Source: Bacteroides sp.
GTDB taxonomy: Bacteria; Bacteroidota; Bacteroidia; Bacteroidales; Bacteroidaceae
NCBI GenBank assembly: GCA_015060765.1
Contig: SUXW01000010.1
Span: 1-64,000, forward strand
DNA: 64,000 bases
Direction of reading: 5' to 3'
The notes under the pieces were generated by a model, which was not told the DNA's origin, did no database searches, and saw nothing but the letters and a program-made list of their open reading frames with translations. Below, piece after piece: positions 35,395-43,859 of this stretch. The translations under genes and the position numbers were made by a program. Position 1 is the first letter of the stretch. Every line of letters begins with the position of its first letter.

Positions 35395-35424
35395 CAAAAT
35401 TACAAATAAGTTAGCACACGGCAA
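35395..35424 (-). promoter_or_regulatory. Promoter of the sigma-54 activator-lptE-secG operon
   Basis: Minus strand: TTG (35422-35424), 19 nt, TAATTTTG (35395-35402), 21 nt before the ATG. Confidence 0.65.
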
Positions 35425-35454
35425 GCAATTTTGGCAGATTTATAGTACATTAAC

Positions 35455-35497
35455 AAGAAAAGGGCTGCTCTTTTCGGAGCAACCCTTTTCTTCTTTT
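35455..35497 (-). terminator. Terminator of ino1
   Basis: GAAAAGGG and TGCTC pair with GAGCA and CCCTTTTC around TTTTCG, 12 nt after the ino1 stop; T-rich on the minus strand. Confidence 0.85.
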
Positions 35498-35508
35498 ATT
35501 CATATTTA

Positions 35509-36816
35509 TCAATCAATTTCCTGATCGGGTTCGTATCCACCCATTTCGCGAATAGCGTTCTTCAAGATAGCATATTGCTGGAACAAGTGGTTTACAGGCA
35601 CTTCACCTTGTTGGTAATCATGCATCGGGCTCTTCAGGAAGAAGCTCAAGAAGCGTTGGATACCATAGCGTCCTGCACGGGCAGCCAAGTCGCTCAACAA
35701 TACCAAGTCGAGGCACAAAGGAGCAGCCAGGATAGAGTCGCGGCAGAGGAAGTCAATCTTGATCTGCATCGGGTATCCCATCCATCCGAAGATATCGATG
35801 TTGTCCCATCCTTCCTTATCGTCATTGCGAGGAGGATAGTAGTTGATGCGTACCTTGTGATAGTAGTCAGTGTACAAGTCGGGTTGTTCTTCGGCCACGA
35901 GGATAGATTCCAGTGTAGACAACTTGCTCACTTCCTTGGTACGGAAGTTAGCCGGTTCGTCCAATACCAGACCGTCGCGGTTACCCAAGATATTGGTAGA
36001 GAACCATCCGTTCAATCCCAGACAACGAGTACCGATGATTGGAGCGAAGCCCGACTTCACCAATGTTTGTCCAGTCTTGAAGTCCTTACCTGCGATAGGC
36101 AACTTGGTCTTTTCAGCCAGTTCCCACATAGCAGGGATATCTACGGTTGTATTCGGAGCACCCATGATGAATGGAGCGCCTTCCAACAAAGCAGCCATTG
36201 CATAACACATAGAAGGAGCGATGTGTTCCTTGTCATCGGCCTTCATGGCAGCTTGCATAGCTTCCAATGTACCATGAATCTGTTCGTCAACCGGCACATA
36301 CACTTCTGTAGAAGCGGCCCAAAGCACCACTACGCGTGCACAGTTATGAGCAGCCTTGAAGTTACGGATATCTTCGCGAACCTGTTCCATCATGTCCCAA
36401 CGGTCCTTGCAATCCTTCACGTTGTCACCGTCCAGACGGCTTGCATAGTTCTTGTCGAACGCAGCCTTCATCGGAACAATTTTTTCCAATTCTTCTTTCA
36501 CAGGAAGGATGTCCTTAGCCTTCAACACTTCAGCATTCACAGCCGATTCGAAAGCGTTAGCCGGATATACATCCCATGCACCGAATTCGATATCGTTCAA
36601 GTCAGCCAACGGAACGATTTCTCCATAATGCAGATACTTCTTGTTTTCACCACGGCCCACACGCATCTTATCGTATTGAGTCATTGAACCTACAGGCTTT
36701 GCCAAGCCCTTGCGAGCCATCAGCACACCTGTCATAAAAGTAGAAGTCACGGCGCCTAAACCTACGCACAAAACTCCCAATTTACCTTCAGCGGGTTTTA
36801 CATTCATATTTCCCAT
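35509..36816 (-). CDS. ino1: Inositol-3-phosphate synthase
   Basis: 435 residues. NAD-binding Rossmann start VLCVGLGAVTSTFMTGVLM, then ARVVVLWAASTEVYVPVDEQ, GAPNTTVDIPAMWELAEKTK, AGKDFKTGQTLVKSGFAP, and the C-terminal LSFFLKSPMHDYQQGEVP. It isomerises glucose-6-phosphate to inositol-1L-3-phosphate, the entry to inositol lipids. ATG 36816 is supported by AAAGGA five bases upstream; a second ATG lies at 36807. A separate promoter (36867-36874) and a 175-nt gap after uxuA let it be expressed apart from the upstream operon. Confidence 0.95.
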   Translation of the reverse strand: MGNMNVKPAEGKLGVLCVGLGAVTSTFMTGVLMARKGLAKPVGSMTQYDKMRVGRGENKKYLHYGEIVPLADLNDIEFGAWDVYPANAFESAVNAEVLKAKDILPVKEELEKIVPMKAAFDKNYASRLDGDNVKDCKDRWDMMEQVREDIRNFKAAHNCARVVVLWAASTEVYVPVDEQIHGTLEAMQAAMKADDKEHIAPSMCYAMAALLEGAPFIMGAPNTTVDIPAMWELAEKTKLPIAGKDFKTGQTLVKSGFAPIIGTRCLGLNGWFSTNILGNRDGLVLDEPANFRTKEVSKLSTLESILVAEEQPDLYTDYYHKVRINYYPPRNDDKEGWDNIDIFGWMGYPMQIKIDFLCRDSILAAPLCLDLVLLSDLAARAGRYGIQRFLSFFLKSPMHDYQQGEVPVNHLFQQYAILKNAIREMGGYEPDQEID

Positions 36817-36866
36817 TTTATTCCTTTATTTATTCTCTATCAAGAGACTAATTTATTATTTTTTGC

Positions 36867-36874
36867 CAAAGTTA
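36867..36874 (-). promoter_or_regulatory. Promoter -7 element of ino1
   Basis: Minus strand TAACTTTG, 50 nt before the ino1 ATG, with TTTA about 21 nt further upstream. Confidence 0.55.
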
Positions 36875-36990
36875 CATCTTCTTTTGAAAACTCGTAAACT
36901 TTTTACAGTTTTTTTCACTATCTCTTAACAAGAATAGCGTTCCAAATATCCCATAAGATGGTGAAAATGTCCTTTTTCTCTTTCATTTAG

Positions 36991-38172
36991 TTAGAAACCT
37001 TGTTCTATTTCATCATCCACCACGGCCATCATTCCTTCCACTTGGGCCAGTGCCAGCATCCGTCCGTGGAACGAATATCCGGCGTTGTATCCCTTGTCTT
37101 CGTCTCCCAGCATCATCCGTCCGTGGTCCACACGCATGGGCAGTCCCGGATTTTCCTTTTCGAAGATGCGGATTAAGTCGATCAGATGTCCCCGTCCCGA
37201 GAGGTGCGGACTTTCGATGAAGTTGCCTCCCGGCATGGCGGCAGTACTGCGCAGATGCACGAAGTGTGTACGTTTGGCAAACTTCTTGGCCAGCACGCGT
37301 GTATCGTTGTGTTCGCCTGCACTGAGCGATCCTGCACAGAAAGTCAGTCCGTTATGCGGGTTATCCACTGCATTCAGGAACCAGGCGATATCTTCCTCGT
37401 TGGTCACGATGCGCGGCAATCCCAGGATTTGGAAAGGCGGGTCATCGGGATGCACGCACATGTTCACCCCATACTCTTCGCACACCGGCATGATGGCAGC
37501 CAGGAAGTAGCGCATATTCTCTCTCAATGCCTGGCGGTCGATGCCCTTATACAGTGCCAACAGATCCCTGAAGATAGCCACCGGATTAAGGTCGCCCTCC
37601 TTGATGTTTCCGTTCACGAATCCTTGCGTCTTCACGATGATGGTATCCACCAGTTCGTCCTTTTCCGCTTGGGTAATTACCTTGTCCAGTTCGTCCACCT
37701 TCTGCATCTCCTCGGCCGTATAGTCACTTTCCGCTCCTTCGCGTTGCAGAATCTTGGTATCAAAATACGCAAAGCGGATGCGGTCGTAGTACAACGAGCT
37801 GGTACCGTCGGGCCACGGATGCTGCAAGTCGGTCCGCACCCAGTCAATCACCGGCATGAAGTTATAGCACACTGTCTTCACACCGCATTTGCCCAAGTTG
37901 GCCAGACTCACCTTGTAATTCTCTATCAGCCGTTCGCGGTCGGCCCCACCGTATTTGATTGCTTCGCACACCGGCAGACTTTCTACAACCGACCACCGCA
38001 TGCCATACGATTCGATGTACGCTTTCAGGTCCTCGATAGCCTCTACCGTCCATATTTCTCCATTGGGCACATCGTGCAGGGCCGTTACAATGCCCTCCAC
38101 ACCTATCTGTCTCAGCATGGAAAGTGTTATCTTGTCCTTCTTTCCAAACCAGCGCCAAGTCTTTTCCATCAT
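36991..38172 (-). CDS. uxuA: Mannonate dehydratase
   Basis: 393 residues. Family motifs TWRWFGKKDKITLSMLRQIG, GVEGIVTALHDVPNGEIWTV, NMCVHPDDPPFQILGLPRIV, CAGSLSAGEHNDT, HFVHLRSTA and MRVDHGRMML. It dehydrates D-mannonate to 2-keto-3-deoxygluconate in glucuronate catabolism. Its neighbours are a HAD phosphatase and inositol-lipid genes rather than other uronate genes, so it may be a late arrival in the operon or serve a different polyol acid. Start 38172 or 38169. Confidence 0.93.
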   Translation of the reverse strand: MMEKTWRWFGKKDKITLSMLRQIGVEGIVTALHDVPNGEIWTVEAIEDLKAYIESYGMRWSVVESLPVCEAIKYGGADRERLIENYKVSLANLGKCGVKTVCYNFMPVIDWVRTDLQHPWPDGTSSLYYDRIRFAYFDTKILQREGAESDYTAEEMQKVDELDKVITQAEKDELVDTIIVKTQGFVNGNIKEGDLNPVAIFRDLLALYKGIDRQALRENMRYFLAAIMPVCEEYGVNMCVHPDDPPFQILGLPRIVTNEEDIAWFLNAVDNPHNGLTFCAGSLSAGEHNDTRVLAKKFAKRTHFVHLRSTAAMPGGNFIESPHLSGRGHLIDLIRIFEKENPGLPMRVDHGRMMLGDEDKGYNAGYSFHGRMLALAQVEGMMAVVDDEIEQGF

Positions 38173-38185
38173 AAGCTATTTCGTT

Positions 38186-38902
38186 TTAAAGTATATCCAA
38201 CAATTGGGCCACGTCCGTCAGGATCACATCGGGCAGTGATTCGTCTATCACTTCACCTCCCCAACCTTCACCTTGCAGCCAGGCCACCTTGCATCCCACT
38301 TTCTTGGCGGGCACCACATCCTTCGAGAACGAATCGCCCACCACCAATATGTGGCCGGCTTCGTATCCCATGCGGTCCACGCCCAACTGGTATATGGCCG
38401 GATCGGGCTTTCTCACGCCTACCACCGACGATTCCACCACCTCTTCAAAGAATCCGTCCAGTCCGAAATCCTCCAGAATAGTCTGAATGTTGCCATAGAA
38501 GTTGGATACCAGTACCAACCTATACTTCTTCGAAAGCGCCTCTACCACCGGACGAGTCCTCTCCAGCACCCCAAGCACGTAGTTGTAGCAAGCATCGGCC
38601 ACCTGAGTGGCATACCGCAGCAAATCCGCTTCCACCATAGGCAGAAAGCGTTTCTCTGCCAAGTACTCCATCTGCAACTTGCACTTGATGCGAAGCACCT
38701 CGTGGAAATCGTGGTCGGTCCGCACAAACGGATACTTCGCCAGCGAGCGTTCACCAAACACGTACGCCTCCCTGAACTCCTCCTTACTCACCGGCACTTC
38801 CACTTCCCGATACTTTTCCCAAAGCACTTCCGCCCAATGACGGCTGTTGGTATCTATCGTACCGCCATAATCGAATATGATTCCTTTTATATCCTTTTTC
38901 AT
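38186..38902 (-). CDS. HAD-superfamily hydrolase
   Basis: 238 residues. Motif I IIFDYGGTIDTN with nucleophile Asp11, motif II LVLVSNFYGN, motif III Lys in GVRKPDPAIYQLG, motif IV HILVVGDSFSKDVVPAKKVG. The residue two after the nucleophile is Gly rather than the usual Asp acid/base, as in some YihX-type enzymes. In this operon a phosphatase could act on inositol phosphate or phosphatidylinositol phosphate; that is inference. It overlaps the flippase gene by 4 nt. Confidence 0.88.
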   Translation of the reverse strand: MKKDIKGIIFDYGGTIDTNSRHWAEVLWEKYREVEVPVSKEEFREAYVFGERSLAKYPFVRTDHDFHEVLRIKCKLQMEYLAEKRFLPMVEADLLRYATQVADACYNYVLGVLERTRPVVEALSKKYRLVLVSNFYGNIQTILEDFGLDGFFEEVVESSVVGVRKPDPAIYQLGVDRMGYEAGHILVVGDSFSKDVVPAKKVGCKVAWLQGEGWGGEVIDESLPDVILTDVAQLLDIL

Positions 38903-39909
38903 ATCTCCTTTTTCTTTTCATTCGATCCATTACCTACCTTCATCAGCATCACTCCAATCACAATCCACACCAGTTCGCGCACCCGCGTAATCAAACCGGT
39001 ATACACCCCGAAGGCACTGGGTATGGACAATCCACTGGCCGACAAGGCAAAACCTCCTTCACGGGCACCCAACTGCATGGGCGAGAAGAAGAAGATGTTG
39101 GCAAACAGCGAAGTGAACGCCATGATCAATATACATGCCAGGAAACTCACGTCGGTAGTGAGCACGTTCAAGATGAAATACACCTCCAGGCAACCCACAA
39201 TGCGGGCCATGAACTCCAGTCCCAACGACGCATAGAACGTCACCTTGCGCTGCTTGTGCAGTTCGGCTATCTGTGCATCCACCCGTTGCAGCACCTCCCG
39301 TTTCTCTTCGGCAAAGCGTCGGGCCCATTTCTTGATAAACGGTACATGTCCCAACAGACGCAGGGTACGCACCGCCATTCCGTTCTTATACCCTTTCATA
39401 AAGAAGTAAATGGCCAGCGAGCAGAAGAAGCCCACCAGGGCAAAGACAATAGCCAAAAAGGTATCTATCGGATAAAAGGCCAGATACAGCAAGATAGAGA
39501 ACAGCCAGAAGCAGAAATGCGAGAAGATGTGCATCATGACATACAGAATGACCGACGAGGTAGCCTTGCTTGCCCCCACGTAGGGAGTCAGTTCCATGAT
39601 GCGGTAAGGTTCCCCACCCATCAGTCCCACCGGTGTGGCATAGTTCAACGCAAAGCCTGTAATGGTCAGTTTGTATACCCGCCAGAACGATACGGGACAA
39701 TCCTTCCGTCCGTCGCGGATTATGATGTACCACGACCATGCATTCATCAGGTAGATGAACACCCACAATCCGATTACTGCGGGTAACCATCCTCCGGCCC
39801 TTTTCAAGTTGGTCCACAACTCATCGTACTCCATGTCGAACGTACAGAGCATGATGATAATGGCCACAATACCAAATATCAGAAAGATGTTTCTATACTT
39901 ATTCTTCAC
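38899..39909 (-). CDS. Flippase-like membrane protein (UPF0104/LPLAT-TM family)
   Basis: 336 residues, about eight membrane helices. Family motifs: NAWSWYIIIRDG, LTITGFALNYATPVGLMGGE, PYRIMELTPYVGASKATSSV and FFFSPMQLGAREGGFALSAS. It belongs to the lysylphosphatidylglycerol-synthase transmembrane/AglD-type family, members of which move lipids or lipid-linked molecules. Overlaps the CDP-alcohol phosphotransferase by 11 nt, which fits a role in moving its lipid product across the membrane. Confidence 0.86.
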   Translation of the reverse strand: MKNKYRNIFLIFGIVAIIIMLCTFDMEYDELWTNLKRAGGWLPAVIGLWVFIYLMNAWSWYIIIRDGRKDCPVSFWRVYKLTITGFALNYATPVGLMGGEPYRIMELTPYVGASKATSSVILYVMMHIFSHFCFWLFSILLYLAFYPIDTFLAIVFALVGFFCSLAIYFFMKGYKNGMAVRTLRLLGHVPFIKKWARRFAEEKREVLQRVDAQIAELHKQRKVTFYASLGLEFMARIVGCLEVYFILNVLTTDVSFLACILIMAFTSLFANIFFFSPMQLGAREGGFALSASGLSIPSAFGVYTGLITRVRELVWIVIGVMLMKVGNGSNEKKKEI

Positions 39910-40852
39910 GACTGTTCAATTGATGATAAAAACGGGCGCACATCGCTTCGTGCCGATGGCGCATATACACAAACAGGGCAGTCATCACCACCACTTCGAA
40001 CACGAAGTACAACCACGGTTCGCCTATCAGCATGCTCACATACAGGGCGATGGCACGGGTATTGAAGGTCAGGATGTTGGTGTACTTCATCAGCGGACGG
40101 CTCGCCGCACGGAACTCATCGCGCAAAGTCTGTGGAATCTCGTCGCCGTACTTCTGTCGCACCAGTGCATAGAACCGTTGGAAGTTGGGTGTCATCCCCT
40201 CCTGCTGGCGCGTATAGTTGCCATACGAATACAGGAAAATTTTCCAGAAGAAGTTCCCCTTCCACGGCAAGCTATGGAACAGTTCCCGTTGCTGCTTGAA
40301 GTTATCCAGTTCGCTTCCCGCCTTCCCCTTCAGGAAGTACAGGTGAATGTTGCGGTAGTAGTCGGCCAATGTACACTGCTTGCTATGGCATATAATACCC
40401 GCCAGTGCAGCCAGCAACCAGATGTAAATGCCCCAGTGAACCTCAGGATAGAACGGCATGGGCTGGTCCATCAGTCGCAGGCAGATGGCGGCATAGATGG
40501 TAACAAACCACACATCACCCGCAAACCCGTCCAGTATGCGTCCCCATTTTGTTTTCTGTCCCGTGATTCGGGCCAGCTGACCGTCGGCACTGTCATAGTG
40601 GTTGGCCCACATCAGCAGAAAGATACCGCACAATGTATGTTTCCAGTCGGGATAATAGAACATGATGCCCGCTCCTATCCCCAAAAAGATGGAGAAGATG
40701 GTCACTACGTTGGGGTGTACCCCCAATTTCTTGAAGAACATCGCCCACATATACCCTATCGGGCGATTAAAATAAATGTCCAGGAACTCCTCTGTGTCCA
40801 TGGATTTATACGAAGCCTCTATGCCTTTTTTTTCTTCACTCATATCATTCAT
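39899..40852 (-). CDS. CDP-alcohol phosphatidyltransferase
   Basis: 317 residues, six membrane helices. The family motif runs from Asp87: D87-SA-D90-G-QL-A94-R95, eight residues, Gly104, RIL, Asp108. The usual last Asp (position 112) is Gly, and the next residue, Asp113, is acidic, so the spacing is one longer than D-x3-D. In this operon, with ino1 and a nucleotidyltransferase, the likely reaction is transfer of inositol phosphate to CDP-diacylglycerol (or of phosphatidyl from an activated alcohol). It overlaps the ATP-grasp gene by 8 nt. Confidence 0.9.
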   Translation of the reverse strand: MNDMSEEKKGIEASYKSMDTEEFLDIYFNRPIGYMWAMFFKKLGVHPNVVTIFSIFLGIGAGIMFYYPDWKHTLCGIFLLMWANHYDSADGQLARITGQKTKWGRILDGFAGDVWFVTIYAAICLRLMDQPMPFYPEVHWGIYIWLLAALAGIICHSKQCTLADYYRNIHLYFLKGKAGSELDNFKQQRELFHSLPWKGNFFWKIFLYSYGNYTRQQEGMTPNFQRFYALVRQKYGDEIPQTLRDEFRAASRPLMKYTNILTFNTRAIALYVSMLIGEPWLYFVFEVVVMTALFVYMRHRHEAMCARFYHQLNSREE

Positions 40853-41702
40853 TTCTTTCGGCCCTTTTCAAGATACATTCGGCAATCTTGCTTCCCGCCT
40901 CCTGTCGGCAACGGGCAAAGCTGGGCCAGTCGTTAAAGTCAATTATCTTCATGCTTCCGTCGGCCATCACCACGCAGTCGCCGCCATACACCGGCACCCC
41001 CAGCACTTCGGCTGCCCGGTCGCTATACTTTTTCAGTTCGTCCACTTGGAAAGGAATTCCTTGGGCCTCCCCGTTGATGGCTTCCAGTCCGAATTTGCTG
41101 TGCGATACAGAATCGGGATAAAACCAATAGAAGAAATCCGTACCCTGCACGCCGTAGAATTTCACCAGGTCGCCTGCCAGATGTTTGTTCACCACCGCCT
41201 GGGCTATCCCCCTTTGTCTGAAGTCGGCCAGTATGGCATCGGCCTCCTCTTTACAAGTAGCATACGCCACATCCTGCTTCACCATGGCATGCGAATCCGC
41301 CCGTTTCAGCCAGCACGGATAGAATGCGCCCGTATATTCCCCGTCGGTCGGTACAATCACGCTTTCAGGATGCGGAATGCCGTGTTCCAGCAGCAGTTCC
41401 GTCATGGGTAGGCGCACACAGTTGTCTATGCCGTATGCCGAGTTCACCACCATCGCCCCTTTGTCCTCCAGTTCCTTCAGTCGGGCAATGGTGGCCCTGT
41501 CTCTCGCCATGTCGAAGATAATATCCCCTTCCACCTGCTGTTCCACGAATTCCTTCTCCGTGTAGGTCAGCACCCGGCACCCTTCGTTCCGCAGCACCTC
41601 CGCCACCCGTTGGAATATGGCCGCATCGTTGTCCACATGGTTGGGCGAGAATTCACTACCCCGGCTTACGCCTATGATGGTCATCTCCTTCCTCTTCGTC
41701 AT
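40845..41702 (-). CDS. ATP-grasp family protein in the inositol-lipid operon
   Basis: 285 residues from ATG 41702 (MTKRKEMTIIGVSRGSEFSP); the longer frame reaching 42026 is out-of-frame sequence of the next gene upstream. ATP-grasp features: YPCWLKRADSHAMVKQD, AQAVVNKHLAGDLVKFYG, and the metal-binding KIIDFNDWPSFA. Such enzymes use ATP to join an acid to an amine, thiol or hydroxyl. The start is 2 nt after the nucleotidyltransferase stop. Its substrate is unknown; it could add an amino acid to a lipid head group. Confidence 0.84.
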   Translation of the reverse strand: MTKRKEMTIIGVSRGSEFSPNHVDNDAAIFQRVAEVLRNEGCRVLTYTEKEFVEQQVEGDIIFDMARDRATIARLKELEDKGAMVVNSAYGIDNCVRLPMTELLLEHGIPHPESVIVPTDGEYTGAFYPCWLKRADSHAMVKQDVAYATCKEEADAILADFRQRGIAQAVVNKHLAGDLVKFYGVQGTDFFYWFYPDSVSHSKFGLEAINGEAQGIPFQVDELKKYSDRAAEVLGVPVYGGDCVVMADGSMKIIDFNDWPSFARCRQEAGSKIAECILKRAERNE

Positions 41703-41704
41703 GC

Positions 41705-42412
41705 TCAGTCCTCCCCGTTCAGGAAGGCTTCCGCCTTCACGATGTCTTCGGCGTGGTCCACATCCACAATCTTCTTGAACGGATACGCCTTCAGCTTCAG
41801 TCCGTCGGCCACCAGCTGGCGTTGGAAGTTCCTCATGCGTGCCATCCCCTTGTCCATGCACCCTTGCAAGGTACGCAGGGCAGGCGGCGTCAGGCAATAG
41901 ATGCCTCCCGAGATGTATTGGCATCCTTCCACCCGTTCGTCGTGGAATCCGGTGATGTCCAGTTCCTCGTCGGTCGATATGTAGAGCGGTTTCTCGTCGT
42001 CTATATAGTCGGTCACCGCCATGCATCCGTCGGCATCCGATTGTTTGAAGTATTCAATGAACCGTGCAAATTCCTCTTCGCGGAAGATGGTGTCGACCGT
42101 GGTGAGGCAGAACTTGTCGTCCTTCAGGTAAGGGCTCAGGGCGTGGAAGCTGTGCATGGAGCTGGGTGTAGTCTGTATCACCAGTTCCAGGGGCACTTCC
42201 AGTTTCTGTTGCAGTTCCTTGAGATGTTTCTTGGTAAGGGGCGACTCGTTGTTGATGATTACCACCACCCCGTCGGCCCCGTTCTGTACGAAGATCCGTA
42301 TCAGTCGGTCTATCATGGCCGTACCGTTGAGTTCCACCAGCGGTTTGGGCAGCGCCACTCCCTCTTGCGATAACCGGGATCCTTCCCCGGCCGATATGAT
42401 TGCAAACTTCAT
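41705..42412 (-). CDS. Sugar/inositol-phosphate nucleotidyltransferase
   Basis: 235 residues, GT-A-like nucleotidyltransferase fold. Signature MKFAIISAGEGSRLSQEG and LPKPLVELNGTAMIDRLIRI, catalytic region CLTTVDTIF, and VDVDHAEDIVKAEAF at the end. It most likely makes a CDP- or other NDP-activated alcohol or sugar phosphate. Placed between pdxA and ATP-grasp with very short gaps, it could activate inositol phosphate, as in the archaeal and Thermotoga inositol-phosphate cytidylyltransferase, or supply a head-group sugar. Confidence 0.88.
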   Translation of the reverse strand: MKFAIISAGEGSRLSQEGVALPKPLVELNGTAMIDRLIRIFVQNGADGVVVIINNESPLTKKHLKELQQKLEVPLELVIQTTPSSMHSFHALSPYLKDDKFCLTTVDTIFREEEFARFIEYFKQSDADGCMAVTDYIDDEKPLYISTDEELDITGFHDERVEGCQYISGGIYCLTPPALRTLQGCMDKGMARMRNFQRQLVADGLKLKAYPFKKIVDVDHAEDIVKAEAFLNGED

Positions 42413-42418
42413 GTCTCG

Positions 42419-43513
42419 TTATTCGTCAATGGTGTCCAACTTCAACTTGTCACTGTCGTCCCGCTTTTCATAGTACTGCTTGCGTAGCGGACGGGCATGA
42501 ATTTCCATGTCCACCACCCGGTTGCGATACACATCAAGAGCCGTATAGATAGCCTGTCGGAACGAATCTTCCAGCGCCACACCCTGTCCGGCTATGTCGT
42601 AAGCCGTACCGTGTGCAGGCGATGTACGTACAATGGGCAGTCCTGCGGTGTAGTTCACCCCTTCGTCCATGGCCAGAGCCTTGAACGGAGCCAGTCCCTG
42701 GTCGTGATACATGGCCAGTATGCCGTCGAAGTGTACAAACTGGCGCGACCCCATGAATCCGTCGGCCGGATAAGGTCCGAAGCACAGCACTCCCTTTTCC
42801 TGCATTTCCTTCATGGCCGGCACTATCACTTCCGTTTCTTCGGTGCCCAGCAGACCGTTGTCGCCTGCATGCGGGTTCAGTGCGAAGACCGCGATGCGCG
42901 GACTGTCTATGTTGAAATCGCGTTTCAGCGACTGGTGGAAGATACCCAGTTTCTCCATCACCCGTTCCTTGGTGATGGCCGGAGCAATATCCTTTACAGG
43001 CAAGTGTCCGGTAACCAGCGCCACTCTGAAATCATCCTTCAGCAGAATCATGAGCGACTTGTTGCCATCGCCCACCCGTTCTTCGATGTATTCGGTGTGT
43101 CCCGGGAAGTGGAATCCTTCCGACTGGATGGTATGCTTGTTGATGGGAGCCGTCACCAGTACATCGATCTGTCCATGTGCATAATCGGCCAATGCCCTTT
43201 CCAGCGCATCAAGAGCTGCTTTTCCGGCTTCCTGCGACGGTCTTCCCAGTTCCACTTTCAGTTCATCGTCCGTACAGGTCAGCACATTCAGTCGTCCGTC
43301 TTGCGCCTCTTCCGCCTGATTGATGATGCTGAAGTTGGTCGGTATATCCATGGCTTTGCGGTGATAGGCCGCCACCTTGGGCGAACCGTACACAATGGGT
43401 GTACAAAGTTCGAACATGGTAGGTACGGAAAATGCTTTCAGAATCACTTCGTATCCCACACCGTTGATGTCTCCGTGGGTGATTCCCACTCTTATCTTTC
43501 TGTTATTTTCCAT
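42419..43513 (-). CDS. pdxA: 4-hydroxythreonine-4-phosphate dehydrogenase
   Basis: 364 residues from ATG 43513 (MENNRKIRVGITHGDINGVG). Motifs VTAPINKHTIQSEGFHFPGH, TEYIEERVGDG, VTGHLPVKDIAP, ALNPHAGDNGLLGTEE, ILAMYHDQGLAPFKALA and RTSPAHGTAYDIAG. NAD-dependent step of vitamin B6 synthesis. It opens the minus-strand operon; the nucleotidyltransferase gene starts 6 nt after its stop. Confidence 0.96.
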   Translation of the reverse strand: MENNRKIRVGITHGDINGVGYEVILKAFSVPTMFELCTPIVYGSPKVAAYHRKAMDIPTNFSIINQAEEAQDGRLNVLTCTDDELKVELGRPSQEAGKAALDALERALADYAHGQIDVLVTAPINKHTIQSEGFHFPGHTEYIEERVGDGNKSLMILLKDDFRVALVTGHLPVKDIAPAITKERVMEKLGIFHQSLKRDFNIDSPRIAVFALNPHAGDNGLLGTEETEVIVPAMKEMQEKGVLCFGPYPADGFMGSRQFVHFDGILAMYHDQGLAPFKALAMDEGVNYTAGLPIVRTSPAHGTAYDIAGQGVALEDSFRQAIYTALDVYRNRVVDMEIHARPLRKQYYEKRDDSDKLKLDTIDE

Positions 43514-43539
43514 TTTTTCGACATTTACAATACAGTCCA

Positions 43540-43547
43540 CAAAAATA
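43540..43547 (-). promoter_or_regulatory. Promoter -7 element of the pdxA operon
   Basis: Minus strand TATTTTTG, 27 nt before the pdxA ATG. Confidence 0.55.
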
Positions 43548-43583
43548 AGGAGATTATTCGGAATATCCTACTTATTCGGGCAT

Positions 43584-43632
43584 TAAAAAATGCCGTGCCA
43601 TCCCGAAGTCCATGTTCGGAACAGCACGGCTG
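43584..43632 (-). terminator. Terminator of the smalltalk gene
   Basis: GCCGTGC (43592-43598) and CCGAA pair with TTCGG and GCACGGC (43624-43630); TTTTTTAATG follows on the minus strand. It isolates the HU-smalltalk unit from pdxA. Confidence 0.8.
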
Positions 43633-43636
43633 TCTG

Positions 43637-43747
43637 TTATACCCCTATGCAACTCGAAAGACCGAAGGTGGTTGCTATGGCGGTGAGGACGGTAATTACC
43701 ACGTGGAGCAGCTTGCTCCAAATCTGTTTGTTGTTTTCTTTACTCAT
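43637..43747 (-). CDS. Smalltalk-type small membrane protein
   Basis: 36 residues: MSKENNKQIWSKLLHVVITV followed by LTAIATTFGLSSCIGV. It has a basic start, one hydrophobic helix and a Cys near the end, the pattern of the Bacteroidetes smalltalk family (names for these tiny proteins vary). Function unknown. Members are commonly encoded beside HU-HIG and DUF4248/VirE genes, as here. The gene is too short for standard ORF cut-offs. Confidence 0.8.
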   Translation of the reverse strand: MSKENNKQIWSKLLHVVITVLTAIATTFGLSSCIGV

Positions 43748-43779
43748 AAATTGGATGGTTTTAAGGAGTTAATGATTTC

Positions 43780-43836
43780 AGGAAAAGACCGGCTACCGTT
43801 CCGTAATCCCTGTGATGGATAGCAGGCAGCCGGTTT
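43780..43836 (-). repeat. Imperfect inverted repeat between HU-HIG and smalltalk genes
   Basis: ACCGGCTACC near 43785 and GGCAGCCGGT near 43833 can pair. It may be an mRNA processing or partial terminator hairpin between the two genes. Confidence 0.4.
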
Positions 43837-43859
43837 ATGTCACTTTGTCTGTTCAGGGA

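Noticed and set aside
39755-40936. Long plus-strand frame opposite the phosphotransferase and flippase genes
   Set aside because: It is antisense to strongly supported genes with clear motifs, and its protein is rich in His, Gln and Arg, as expected of a shadow frame. The same holds for 34085-35524, 35575-36687, 37186-38481 and 42497-43822.
41703-42026. N-terminal extension of the ATP-grasp gene
   Set aside because: The extra residues (RRRETALHIDRRG and similar) are the nucleotidyltransferase gene read in another frame. The real start at 41702 follows that gene's stop by 2 nt.
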